The position numbers and the translations under genes were made by a program. Positions 49,727-58,119 of a stretch of 60,158 bases of DNA are shown one piece after another. The notes below the pieces were generated by a model. That model was not told the origin of the DNA. It saw only the letters and a program-made list of their open reading frames with translations, and searched no databases. The DNA comes from Clostridia bacterium (GTDB lineage Bacteria > Bacillota > Clostridia > Oscillospirales > Acutalibacteraceae). Location: the NCBI GenBank assembly GCA_017550625.1, contig JAFZOL010000057.1, forward strand, positions 1 to 60,158. Direction: 5' to 3'. The stretch's first letter is position 1. Every line of letters starts with the position of its first letter.

Positions 49727-51734
49727 GAACACGAAGGCCGTAAAGGCCCCGCAGGGTCCCCGCGGCAGAGGCGGCCCCCGCGGCGCGAAGATCCGTGACC
49801 TTGACTTCAAGCTCATCGGCAAGCTCTTCCGCCTGTTGTGGAAGGACTATCCTGTCGTGCTCATCCTGATCGCCGTGTGCATCGCCGTGGCGGCGGGCGC
49901 GGGCGTGGTGCCCGCGATCATCGTGCGCAAAATGACCGCCTTCATGACCGACGGTTTGGCCCTTCACGCCGAGACCGGCATGAGCGGCGCCGAGATCTGG
50001 GCGCTCTATCTGCCCGAGATCGGCAAGGTCCTGCTCACCTACGGCTCCATCCTGTTCCTCGGGCTCGTCGCCGCGGCAACGCGCGAGCAGCTCGTGGCGT
50101 ATATGACGCAGGGCTTCCTTGACAAGATGCGCGTGCGTCTGTTCGACAAGATGGAAGACCTGCCCGTCAGATACTTCGACCGGAACACCCACGGCGATAT
50201 CATGAGCATCTACACCAATGATATCGACACCCTGCGCCAGCTTATCAGCCAAGGCATCCCGTCCATCTTCTCCGCCGCCATCACCCTCGTGGTGCTCGTC
50301 TTCGTGATGATGTATTTCAGCATCTCTCTGATGCTCGTGGTGGTGCTCGGCGTCATCGGCATGTTCTTCGTCACGAAAAAGGTCGGCGGCAACTCCGCCA
50401 AGTATTTCGGCAAGCAGCAGATGAGCGTCGGCAAGGTCGAGGGCTTCATCGAAGAGATGATGAACGGCCAGAAGGTCATCAAGGTCTTCACGCACGAAGA
50501 GGCCGCGAAGCGCGACTTCGACGCCGTCAACGGCGAGCTGTGCGAAAACAGCCGCCGCGCGAACACCTTCTCGAACATCTTCGGGCCCATCATGAACAAC
50601 ATCGGCAACATCCTCTACGTGCTCACGGCGTTCATGGGCGGCGTGCTCATCACCTTCGGCGACAACGTGCCGAATATCTCGCTTGAGAACGTGTTCACGG
50701 GCAACTTCCTCGCCCCCCTCACCGTGGCTGTCGTCGCGTCGTATCTCGGTATGTGCAAGCAGTTCACGGGGCAGGTCAACCAGGCCAGCCAGCAGATCAA
50801 CGCCATCGCCATGGCCATGGCGGGCGCGGGCAGAATTTTCACCCTCCTCGAGCAGGAGCCCGAGCCCGACAACGGCTACGTCACGCTCGTCAACTGCAAA
50901 GAAGAAAACGGCGAGCTTGTCGAGTGCGCCGAGCACACGGGCAACTGGGCGTGGCGCCATCCGCACGCGGCCGAGGGCACCGTCACCTATACGCCCCTCA
51001 AAGGCGACATCGTGCTCGACCGGGTCGATTTCGCCTACGTGCCCGATAAGCAGGTGCTGTTCGACGTGTCGCTCTACGCGCGTCCCGGCCAGAAGATCGC
51101 CTTCGTCGGGGCCACGGGCGCCGGCAAGACCACGATCACGAACCTCCTCAACCGCTTCTATGACATCGCCGACGGCAAGATCCGCTACGACGGCATCAAC
51201 ATCAACAAGATCAAAAAGGACGACCTCCGCCGCTCGCTCGGCGTGGTGCTGCAGAGCGTGAACCTCTTCACCGGCACGGTGATGGAGAACATCCGCTACG
51301 GCCGGCTCGAGGCCACCGACGAAGAGTGCATCGAGGCCGCGAAGCTCGCCAACGCCCACGACTTCATCACGCGCCTGCCCGAGGGCTATCAGACCATGCT
51401 CACCTCGAACGGCGCGAACCTCTCGCAGGGCCAGCGGCAGCTCATCTCGATCGCCCGCGCGGCGGTCGCCGACCCGCCCGTGATGATTTTGGACGAAGCC
51501 ACGTCCTCGATCGACACGCGCACCGAGCTGCTCGTCCAGCGCGGCATGGACGCCCTCATGCACGGGCGCACCACCTTCGTGATCGCGCACAGACTCTCCA
51601 CCGTGCGCAACGCCGACGCCATCATGGTGCTCGACCACGGCCGCATCATCGAGCGCGGCTCGCACGACGACCTGATCGCCCAGAAGGGCACCTATTACCG
51701 CCTCTACACCGGCTCGTTCGAGTCCGCCGAATAA
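49716..51734 (+). CDS. ABC exporter subunit 2 (ATPase fused to membrane domain, catalytic site)
   Basis: The 672-aa partner has an N-terminal Gly/Arg-rich stretch (PQGPRGRGGPRGAK), a six-helix membrane domain and an ATPase domain. Walker A is GATGAGKTT, Walker B is VMILDEATSSID with the catalytic Glu, and the signature is LSQGQRQL, degenerate at the third position. The pair therefore has one good site (Walker motifs here plus VSGGQ of subunit 1) and one weak site. A roughly 45-residue insert (NCKEENGELVECAEHTGNWAWRHPH) lies before the ATPase domain, common in the YheH-like subunit. It probably exports a hydrophobic drug, peptide or lipid. A terminator follows. Confidence 0.93.
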   Translation: MSNENTKAVKAPQGPRGRGGPRGAKIRDLDFKLIGKLFRLLWKDYPVVLILIAVCIAVAAGAGVVPAIIVRKMTAFMTDGLALHAETGMSGAEIWALYLPEIGKVLLTYGSILFLGLVAAATREQLVAYMTQGFLDKMRVRLFDKMEDLPVRYFDRNTHGDIMSIYTNDIDTLRQLISQGIPSIFSAAITLVVLVFVMMYFSISLMLVVVLGVIGMFFVTKKVGGNSAKYFGKQQMSVGKVEGFIEEMMNGQKVIKVFTHEEAAKRDFDAVNGELCENSRRANTFSNIFGPIMNNIGNILYVLTAFMGGVLITFGDNVPNISLENVFTGNFLAPLTVAVVASYLGMCKQFTGQVNQASQQINAIAMAMAGAGRIFTLLEQEPEPDNGYVTLVNCKEENGELVECAEHTGNWAWRHPHAAEGTVTYTPLKGDIVLDRVDFAYVPDKQVLFDVSLYARPGQKIAFVGATGAGKTTITNLLNRFYDIADGKIRYDGININKIKKDDLRRSLGVVLQSVNLFTGTVMENIRYGRLEATDEECIEAAKLANAHDFITRLPEGYQTMLTSNGANLSQGQRQLISIARAAVADPPVMILDEATSSIDTRTELLVQRGMDALMHGRTTFVIAHRLSTVRNADAIMVLDHGRIIERGSHDDLIAQKGTYYRLYTGSFESAE

Positions 51735-51750
51735 AACGCACAAAACATCG

Positions 51751-51787
51751 AAAAAGCGAAAGAGCGTCAAAGCCCTTTCGCTTTTTG
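51751..51787. terminator. Terminator of the ABC operon
   Basis: AAAAAGCGAAAG ... CTTTCGCTTTTT with a mixed loop, ending six bases before the next promoter. Confidence 0.85.
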
Positions 51788-51817
51788 TTGACATTCCCGC
51801 CGTCGGGATTGTATAAT
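51788..51817 (+). promoter_or_regulatory. Promoter of the secreted metallophosphoesterase gene
   Basis: TTGACA (51788-51793) and TATAAT (51812-51817), spacer 18 nt. Confidence 0.8.
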
Positions 51818-51841
51818 AAACGGGTAGGGAGGGGAAGTCCC

Positions 51842-53500
51842 ATGAAAAAACCGCTCGCGCTCATTCTGGCGCTCACGCTGGCGCTCGGCTGCCTGTCAGT
51901 CTGCCCCGTGTCGGCGGAGCCTTCGGCGCTCAAGATCGCCGTCGCGTCCGACCTCCATTATAATCTGCCCGAAGAGGAGCTTGCGTGGCTCACGTCCGAC
52001 CCCGTGTTCGGCTACGCGAACCGCCGCGCCGCGATGGAAAACGAGAGCGGCTTTCTGATCGACGCCTTCCTCTCCGACGCCGCCGGAGCCGGCGCCGATT
52101 ACGTGCTCATTTCCGGCGACCTTGCCGACAACGGCCGCAGCGTGCCCGAAGAGCATTACGCGGTGCGCGACAAGCTGCTCGCCTTCGAGCGCGAAACCGG
52201 GATCGAGGTCTTTGTCATCGACGGCAACCACGACCTCGGCGACGGGGCCGCCACCGATGTCGCCGCCTTTCAGGCGATCTACCGCGACCTCGGCTACGAC
52301 CACGCGCTTTCTTTGCGCGAAGCCGACTGCTCCTACACCGCCGACCTCGGCGAAACGATCCGCCTCATCGCCCTCGATTCCTGCGACCCAACCGTTTCCA
52401 CCGCCGACGGCATGTCCGCCGAAAAGGTCCTGTGGGTGCTCGAAGAGGCGAAGCGCGCGAAGGATGAGGGGCGCACGCCCCTCCTGATGATGCACCATAA
52501 CCTTCTCGACCATATGCCCGCCCAGCGGTTGTTCAGCCGCAATTTCATCGTGCGCGCCCATTATACGACCGCCGAGCTCTTCGCCGACGCCGGCATCGGG
52601 ATCGTCCTCTCCGGCCACGAGCACTGCTCCGACGCGGCAATCTGCCGCTCCGCCGCCCTTAATGAGATCCGCGACTTCGCGACGACGTCGCTCACGATGT
52701 ATCCGCTCTCGTACCGCCTTTTCACCTTCACCGGCGGCGACGTCTCCTATTCCTCGCGCACGCTGCAAACGATCGATACCGAAGCCCTCTCCCGCGCCGT
52801 CAACGGCTACACGGACGCCCAGCTCTCCCTCATGGACGCCGACCTCAACGCCTACTCCAAGGCGTTTCTGAAGGCGGGCGTCGTTTACCGGCTGCGCCTC
52901 GGCCTTTCTGCCGAGAAGTCCGGTCTCACGCCGGGCACGCCGCTCTATGAGCTTCTCGACGCCGTCTATCTGCGGCTCGACGAGGTCCTCTCCATGCCGA
53001 TGGACGAGGCCGTCGCCCTCGCGGCCGTCTACGGCATCGAAGTGCCCGTCACGCCTTACGACTCGGGTTGGGATCTCGCCGCCGAATTCGTTGCGGCGCA
53101 CTACGCCGGCAGCGAGCGTTTCGCCCTCGATTCGCCCGAGGTCACGGCGCTGCTGCGCCTTGCCTCGCTCATCCTCAAGGACGTGCCCGCCTCAGCTCTC
53201 GAAAGCCTGTTCTCCGAAGCCGTTTCTTCGATCGAAACGGACGCCCTCGCGTCCGCGAAGGCGCTCGCGAAACGCGTGTTCGGGCGTATAAACCCCGGCG
53301 AGGTCCTCGTGGCCCTGCTCGTGTCCGACCTCGTTTACGGCTTCGCCAACGACTCTGACGGCGTTGACGACAACAACGGCGTGTTTTCGCTTGCCGCGCC
53401 GAAAACCGAAACTCTGACCCTGAAACTGCGCGCGTTTTTCGACCGTCTCAGACGCCTTTTCGAAAACGCCGCCGCGATCTTTCGCTCCCTTTGGACCTGA
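51842..53500 (+). CDS. Secreted calcineurin-like metallophosphoesterase with aromatic/basic C-terminal tail
   Basis: The 552-aa protein has a signal peptide (KKPLALILALTLALGCLSVCPVSA) and a metallophosphoesterase domain. Motifs in order are DLHYN, ISGDLADNG, DGNHD, MMHHNLLDH and LSGHEHCSD. A helical region of about 250 residues follows. The protein ends LKLRAFFDRLRRLFENAAAIFRSLWT, an amphipathic aromatic/basic tail like those of the two giant proteins. AGGGAGGGG precedes the ATG. It hydrolyses a phosphate ester outside the cell; the substrate is unknown. larB follows after 17 nt, so they may be cotranscribed. Confidence 0.87.
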   Translation: MKKPLALILALTLALGCLSVCPVSAEPSALKIAVASDLHYNLPEEELAWLTSDPVFGYANRRAAMENESGFLIDAFLSDAAGAGADYVLISGDLADNGRSVPEEHYAVRDKLLAFERETGIEVFVIDGNHDLGDGAATDVAAFQAIYRDLGYDHALSLREADCSYTADLGETIRLIALDSCDPTVSTADGMSAEKVLWVLEEAKRAKDEGRTPLLMMHHNLLDHMPAQRLFSRNFIVRAHYTTAELFADAGIGIVLSGHEHCSDAAICRSAALNEIRDFATTSLTMYPLSYRLFTFTGGDVSYSSRTLQTIDTEALSRAVNGYTDAQLSLMDADLNAYSKAFLKAGVVYRLRLGLSAEKSGLTPGTPLYELLDAVYLRLDEVLSMPMDEAVALAAVYGIEVPVTPYDSGWDLAAEFVAAHYAGSERFALDSPEVTALLRLASLILKDVPASALESLFSEAVSSIETDALASAKALAKRVFGRINPGEVLVALLVSDLVYGFANDSDGVDDNNGVFSLAAPKTETLTLKLRAFFDRLRRLFENAAAIFRSLWT

Positions 53501-53517
53501 CGAAAGGAGACTTTCTC

Positions 53518-54285
53518 ATGACCGACCCCGAAACCAAAAATCTGCTTGAAGCCGTACGCGACGGCGCGATGACCGTGGACGAAGCGCTGCTGCGCCTCAA
53601 AACCGAGCCCTTCCGCGAGCTCGGCTACGCCAAGGTCGACCTGCACCGCAAGCTCAGGCAGGGCGCGGCCGAGGTGATCTACGGCGCGGGCAAAACGCCC
53701 GAGCAGATCGCCGGCATTGTCGGCGCCATGCTGTCCGCCGGGCAGAAAACCGTGCTGATCACGCGCCTCTCCGCCGAGCAGGCCGAGGCGCTGCGCCTTT
53801 TGCCCGATATGCCCGAATTCTCTTATGATAATACCGCCCGCCTCGCTTTGGTGGGCGCCGTCCCGCCGCCGGACGGCCTCGGCACCGTGGTCGTGGCGAC
53901 CGGCGGCACCAGCGACATTCCGGTCGCAGAGGAGGCGGCCCGCACCGCCGAGATCTTCGGCAGCAAAGTCGTGCGGCTCTACGACGTGGGCGTGGCGGGG
54001 CTCCACCGCCTGCTCTCGCATATGGAAGAGCTCATGAGCGCCTCGGTCGTCGTCGCGGTCGCTGGCATGGAGGGCGCTCTGCCGGGCGTGATCGGCGGTC
54101 TTGTCGACTGCCCGGTCATCGCCGTCCCCACGTCCGTGGGCTACGGGGCGTCGTTCGGCGGGCTCTCGGCGCTGCTCGACATGCTCAACTCCTGCGCAAC
54201 GGGCATGAGCGTGGTGAACATTGACAACGGCTTCGGCGCGGGCTTTCTCGCGAACCGCATCAACCACATGGCGAAAAAAGACTGA
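53518..54285 (+). CDS. larB: Nickel-pincer cofactor biosynthesis protein LarB
   Basis: The 255-aa protein carboxylates nicotinic acid adenine dinucleotide at the pyridinium C5, the first step of the nickel-pincer nucleotide. The C-terminal AIR-carboxylase-like domain shows TGGTSDIPVAEEAARTAE, DVGVAGLHRLL, VVAVAGMEGALPGVIGGL and PVIAVPTSVGYGASFGGLSALLDMLNSCATG. The N-terminus has FRELGYAKVDLHRKLRQGAAEVIYGAGKTPEQI. The start at 53518 has AAAGGAG upstream. larE follows after 15 nt. Confidence 0.93.
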   Translation: MTDPETKNLLEAVRDGAMTVDEALLRLKTEPFRELGYAKVDLHRKLRQGAAEVIYGAGKTPEQIAGIVGAMLSAGQKTVLITRLSAEQAEALRLLPDMPEFSYDNTARLALVGAVPPPDGLGTVVVATGGTSDIPVAEEAARTAEIFGSKVVRLYDVGVAGLHRLLSHMEELMSASVVVAVAGMEGALPGVIGGLVDCPVIAVPTSVGYGASFGGLSALLDMLNSCATGMSVVNIDNGFGAGFLANRINHMAKKD

Positions 54286-54300
54286 AAAGGGGGCTTTTAA

Positions 54301-55095
54301 GTGGACGCGCACGAAAAACAACAGGCGCTTCTGACACGGCTCTCTTCCCTCGGCAGCGTTGCCGCGGCGTTTTCGGCGGGCGTGGATTCCACCTATCTGC
54401 TCCACGCGGCTGTCCAAGCGGGCTGCCGGGTGCTCGCCGTCACCGTCGACGCGTCGGCCGTGCCGCGGCGCGAGACGCAGGCCGCCGAAGACTTCTGCCG
54501 CGCAAACGGGATCGGGCAACAAATCATTTCTTTCGACCAGTTTACCGTCCCCGCCTTCGTCCATAACGCGAAGGACCGCTGCTATCACTGCAAAAAAGCC
54601 CTGTTTTCCGAAATAATCAAAGTTGCATCCGAAAAGGGGATCTCCCGCGTGATCGAGGGCTCCAACGCCGACGACGCCCTCGTTTACCGCCCCGGCATGC
54701 TGGCGGTCGAAGAGTTCGGGGTCATAAGCCCCCTGCTCGACGCCGGCCTCACGAAAGCCGAGATCCGTCTGCTCTCCGCCGAGGCGGGGCTGCCCACTGC
54801 GTCAAAACCGTCGCTTTCGTGCCTTGCCACGCGCTTTCCCTACGGCGAAACGCTCACGCCCGAAAAGCTCGCCGCCGTGGAAGCGGGGGAGTCGTACCTC
54901 TTCTCTCTGGGCCTGAGGCAGGCGCGCGTGCGCGTGCACGGCGAGCTTGCCCGCATCGAGGCCCTGCCCGCCGACTTTCCGCTCCTCACGTCGCCCGGTG
55001 CCGCCGCGGCGGTCGCCGAAAAGCTTCGTTCCCTCGGATTCAAACACGTCACGTTGGACCTCGCGGGCTTTCGCAGCGGCAGCATGGACGAATAA
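54301..55095 (+). CDS. larE: ATP-dependent sulfur transferase LarE
   Basis: The 264-aa PP-loop enzyme activates the pincer pyridine carboxylates with AMP and inserts sulfur. The PP-loop is AFSAGVDSTYLL near residue 22, with the variant SAGVDS. EGSNADD and KPSLSCLATRFPYGETLTPEKL follow. The cysteine in SLSC (about C174) matches the sacrificial cysteine of the one-cysteine LarE type. It starts at a GTG with AAGGGGGC upstream. It forms a pair with larB; no larC or larA was found here. Confidence 0.92.
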   Translation: MDAHEKQQALLTRLSSLGSVAAAFSAGVDSTYLLHAAVQAGCRVLAVTVDASAVPRRETQAAEDFCRANGIGQQIISFDQFTVPAFVHNAKDRCYHCKKALFSEIIKVASEKGISRVIEGSNADDALVYRPGMLAVEEFGVISPLLDAGLTKAEIRLLSAEAGLPTASKPSLSCLATRFPYGETLTPEKLAAVEAGESYLFSLGLRQARVRVHGELARIEALPADFPLLTSPGAAAAVAEKLRSLGFKHVTLDLAGFRSGSMDE

Positions 55096-55106
55096 CTCTG
55101 CTAAAC

Positions 55107-55133
55107 AAAAAAAGAGCCCCCGGGCTCTTTTTC
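55107..55133. terminator. Bidirectional terminator
   Basis: AAAAAAAGAGCCC CC GGGCTCTTTTT between larE and the convergent DUF3842 gene. Confidence 0.88.
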
Positions 55134-55150
55134 TTTTCATTCGCATATAT

Positions 55151-55591
55151 TTATAACTGCGCGATCTCTGGCTTTTTCGGCGAAGAAATGCGTTCGATCT
55201 CGTCGCACACGGCTTCGATGAGCTGCGTGCGCGTCAGGGCGTCCGCGCCCACGATGCGGCAGGCGCAGCGGTTCACGGGCACCGGGATCTTCACGGCCTC
55301 GCTCTGCCCCACGGCCACGCTGATCGCGGGCGTGATCTCGCCGAGCAGTGAGTCAGCGAGCAGGATCCCGATCGGCCCCGTGATGATATCCGCCTTTTTC
55401 GCCTGTACCACGGCTGCGTTCTCACCGGTCGCGCCGGCCGAAACGCCGGCCTTGAGCATGGCGGCGGTGGCGAGGGCGTTCGTGCCCACGCCCAGCACCT
55501 CGTGCCGCTCGGTCACGCCGCGGCGTCTGAGCTCTTCTGCAAGGCACGCGCCGATGCGCCCGCTCTGCCCGTCTATGATCAAGATCCGCAT
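55151..55591 (-). CDS. DUF3842 family protein
   Basis: The 146-aa protein starts MRILIIDGQSGRIGACLAEEL, a Rossmann-like opening, and continues GVGTNALATAAMLKAGVSAGATGENAAVV and ITGPIGILLADSLLGEITPAISVAVGQSEAVKIPVPVNRC, typical of DUF3842. These proteins occur widely in Clostridia and have no known function; the opening suggests nucleotide binding. The start at 55591 has AAAAGGGG upstream. It is transcribed alone from a consensus-like promoter. Confidence 0.86.
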   Translation of the reverse strand: MRILIIDGQSGRIGACLAEELRRRGVTERHEVLGVGTNALATAAMLKAGVSAGATGENAAVVQAKKADIITGPIGILLADSLLGEITPAISVAVGQSEAVKIPVPVNRCACRIVGADALTRTQLIEAVCDEIERISSPKKPEIAQL

Positions 55592-55629
55592 GCCGGATAC
55601 CCCTTTTCTCTTCGTTCGGTTCTTTGTCA

Positions 55630-55658
55630 AGCATAGCAGATTGCGCGCCGTTTGTCAA
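55630..55658 (-). promoter_or_regulatory. Promoter of the DUF3842 gene
   Basis: Minus-strand TTGACA (55653-55658) and TATGCT (55630-55635), spacer 17 nt. Confidence 0.78.
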
Positions 55659-55680
55659 GGTTTGCCCTCTTAAATAGGCA

Positions 55681-55709
55681 TTGACTTTTCGCCGTTTCCA
55701 GTGTATGAT
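55681..55709 (+). promoter_or_regulatory. Promoter of the envelope operon
   Basis: TTGACT (55681-55686) and TATGAT (55704-55709), spacer 17 nt. It drives the genes from 55741 to beyond the window end, with no terminator seen between them. Confidence 0.75.
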
Positions 55710-55740
55710 AAAATAGCAAATTTATGGAGTTTATATCGAT

Positions 55741-57267
55741 ATGAAACGATTCAGGGCACTCCCGCGTTTGCTGATCCCGCTCCTGTGTCTTGCGCTTTTA
55801 AGTTCCTGTGTGACCAACGTCGTCACCGGCACGCCGCCGACCGCGGGCGTGACGGACCCCGCCGTCTCCGACACGCCTTCGGAAGAGTCCACCGAACCTA
55901 TCGGCGAAGCGACCGAGTTCCTCGGCCTGTATCTCGGCGTGCAGGGCTACGGCGACACCGAGCGGATCAACAAAGAAAACGCCGCGCAGTTTTTATACCG
56001 TTTTTATACGTCCGGGCAGGAGAAGACCTACCGGATCCCGGTCGGCGCGGGCGAAAACGCCTACGCCCTGCAGAATCTGCTTGAAGAGGGCGCGTTTTTC
56101 CGCGTCACGGCGCGCGGCAACGTGATCGAAGCTCTCGACCCCTTTACCGACGGTGACGCCCTGTTCACGGTCAAACAGCCGACCGACGGGGGCTTCCTCT
56201 CCGCCGACGGACAGGAATTCGCCCTCTCCGACGGCGTTCCCGTCATTCGGATCGACCCCAAGGCCGGCGGCGCGCTCCTTTATGAATCCGCGTTCAAAAA
56301 GGGCGATCGCGTGCTGCTCGAATACGAAAACGAAGAGCTTTCGCGCGCGTTCATCCTGCCGCTCTCGGTCGATTACGAGCCGCCCGTCGCGGGGACTCCC
56401 GGCGTTAAAACGCTCAAAAACCTGCTCGCCACGGCGCTTGAGCCGGTCGGCGTGTGCCTTTATATGTTCGGCGGCGGCTGGGACTGGCAGGACGAGGGCT
56501 CAGGCCCGCAGTCCGTCACGCTGGGGCTCTGCCGGACGTGGACCGACTTCTTCTTCCAACAGGACGAAAACTACTCCTACCGCGATCCCTTCGGCGATCC
56601 CGAACAGCGCGACAAGGCGCATTCCTTCTGCCCTTTCGGGGAATTCAACGAATATTACTACGCGGGCCTCGACTGCGCGGGGTACCTCGCGTGGATCGCC
56701 TATAACGTCACGCACACCGAAAGCGGGGGCGACGGCTACGTCGTCGGCGGCACGCCCACGGCGGGCGCGTTCGCCTCTTACGGCTGGGGCACGTTCACGC
56801 AGACCTTCGCGCCGACCGATTTCAAACCCGGCAGCGTCATGAGCATCAACGGCCACGTGTGGATGTGCGTCGGCGTCTGCTCCGACGGCAGCATGGTGAT
56901 CGCCCACGCCTCGCCCACAAAAAGCCAGTCCGGCTGTCCCGGCGGGGGCGTGCAGCTCTCGGCGATCGGCGAAAACGAGACCTGTGAGGCTTACCGCCTC
57001 GCGGTCGAATACATGACCCTGTTCTATCCGGAGTGGTCGCGCCGAAACGACGTGAGCCTTTACTCCTATTCGTATTACACGTCCTTTACCGGCGACGTCG
57101 CGGGCCTCTTCACGTGGGACCTCGAAAACGGCGTCCTCACCGACCCGGACGGCTTCCGGGACCTGTCGGCGTATGAGATCCTCGCCGCGCTCTTCGGCTA
57201 CGAGAGCGTGCTGGGGCAGCCCGAACCGCCGGCGGACGAGCCTTCTTCACAGGAGGGAACCGCATGA
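55741..57267 (+). CDS. Lipoprotein with NlpC/P60-like cysteine peptidase domain
   Basis: The 508-aa protein has a lipobox, LLSSC, near residue 23, so it should be lipid-anchored outside the membrane. Residues about 60-230 form a beta-rich region. The C-terminal domain contains LDCAGYLAWIAYN, the usual place of the NlpC/P60 cysteine, then FKPGSVMSINGHVWMCVGV with the histidine, and IAHASPT. Such enzymes cut peptidoglycan stem peptides. A large insertion lies ahead of the cysteine (GGGWDWQDEGSGPQSVTLGLCRTW). GGAG lies upstream of the ATG. It heads an operon with SGNH and MBOAT proteins, so cell-wall maturation is likely. Confidence 0.8.
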   Translation: MKRFRALPRLLIPLLCLALLSSCVTNVVTGTPPTAGVTDPAVSDTPSEESTEPIGEATEFLGLYLGVQGYGDTERINKENAAQFLYRFYTSGQEKTYRIPVGAGENAYALQNLLEEGAFFRVTARGNVIEALDPFTDGDALFTVKQPTDGGFLSADGQEFALSDGVPVIRIDPKAGGALLYESAFKKGDRVLLEYENEELSRAFILPLSVDYEPPVAGTPGVKTLKNLLATALEPVGVCLYMFGGGWDWQDEGSGPQSVTLGLCRTWTDFFFQQDENYSYRDPFGDPEQRDKAHSFCPFGEFNEYYYAGLDCAGYLAWIAYNVTHTESGGDGYVVGGTPTAGAFASYGWGTFTQTFAPTDFKPGSVMSINGHVWMCVGVCSDGSMVIAHASPTKSQSGCPGGGVQLSAIGENETCEAYRLAVEYMTLFYPEWSRRNDVSLYSYSYYTSFTGDVAGLFTWDLENGVLTDPDGFRDLSAYEILAALFGYESVLGQPEPPADEPSSQEGTA

Positions 57268-58109
57268 ACCAAACCCGCCGCAAAGGCGCCTTCCCGTATC
57301 CGCTCGCGATCCCCGTCGCGCTCGCGGTCGCGCTCGCGGTGCTGCTGCTCGTGGCAGTGAGCGAAATCAAAACCAAAAAGCAGTCCGACCCCGCCGAGCT
57401 GCCCGCTCTGGCGCTGCTCGACGCCGAGGCCGACGCCGACCCCAAAGAGGTCGAGCGCGAGCTCAAGGCGCGGCGCGAGTCGCAGCAGGCCGAGATGGAC
57501 GCCTCCGAGCGTGAGAGCATGCGCGACGAACTGATGTCCGAGATCGAGAACGCGGGCGACGACGTCTGGTCGCGCTTTCACGATTACGCGGTTCTCGGCG
57601 ATTCCCGTGCCGTGGGCTTCTATTACTATCGCTTTCTGCAGTCCTCGCGCGTGTTTGCCGACGGCGGCGACTGCATCCGCGACGTGAAGGACCATATGGA
57701 CGAGCTCAGGGCCCTCGATCCCTCGTACATCTATCTGTGCTACGGCCTCAACGACACCGGCATGGGCTACTGGAAGACCGGCGAGGAATACGGCGTCGAG
57801 TGCCGCGAGGTGCTCACGCTTCTCAAAGAGACCTTCCCCGAGGCCGAAATCGTGGTCTCCTCCATCCTGCCCGCCACCGAGAGCGCGATGTACCTGAACC
57901 CCGTCTGGCGCAAGATCCCGGCGTTTTCCGAGGCCATGCGCGAAGCGTGCGAAGAGCTCAACTGCGCCTTCGCCGACTGCGCGGAGCTCGCGGACAAATA
58001 TATGGACGTCTACTGGGAGAGCGACGGCGTCCACCTGAACCCCGATTTTTATCCCTACTGGGCGGCAAACCTGCTGCTCGCGCAGCTTGCGGCCGAGCAG
58101 GCGGAATAA
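57264..58109 (+). CDS. Membrane-anchored SGNH/GDSL-type hydrolase or O-acyltransferase partner
   Basis: The 281-aa protein has one N-terminal membrane helix (PLAIPVALAVALAVLLLVAVSE), a charged coiled stretch (DPKEVERELKARRESQQAEMDASERESMRDEL) and an SGNH domain. Block I is LGDSRAVG, block III YGLNDTG and block V SDGVHLNPDF, giving Ser, Asn, Asp and His for catalysis. SGNH proteins beside MBOAT proteins usually move or remove acetyl groups on a surface polymer. The ATG overlaps the previous stop (ATGA). Confidence 0.87.
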   Translation: MNQTRRKGAFPYPLAIPVALAVALAVLLLVAVSEIKTKKQSDPAELPALALLDAEADADPKEVERELKARRESQQAEMDASERESMRDELMSEIENAGDDVWSRFHDYAVLGDSRAVGFYYYRFLQSSRVFADGGDCIRDVKDHMDELRALDPSYIYLCYGLNDTGMGYWKTGEEYGVECREVLTLLKETFPEAEIVVSSILPATESAMYLNPVWRKIPAFSEAMREACEELNCAFADCAELADKYMDVYWESDGVHLNPDFYPYWAANLLLAQLAAEQAE

Positions 58110-58119
58110 GGAGACGCGC

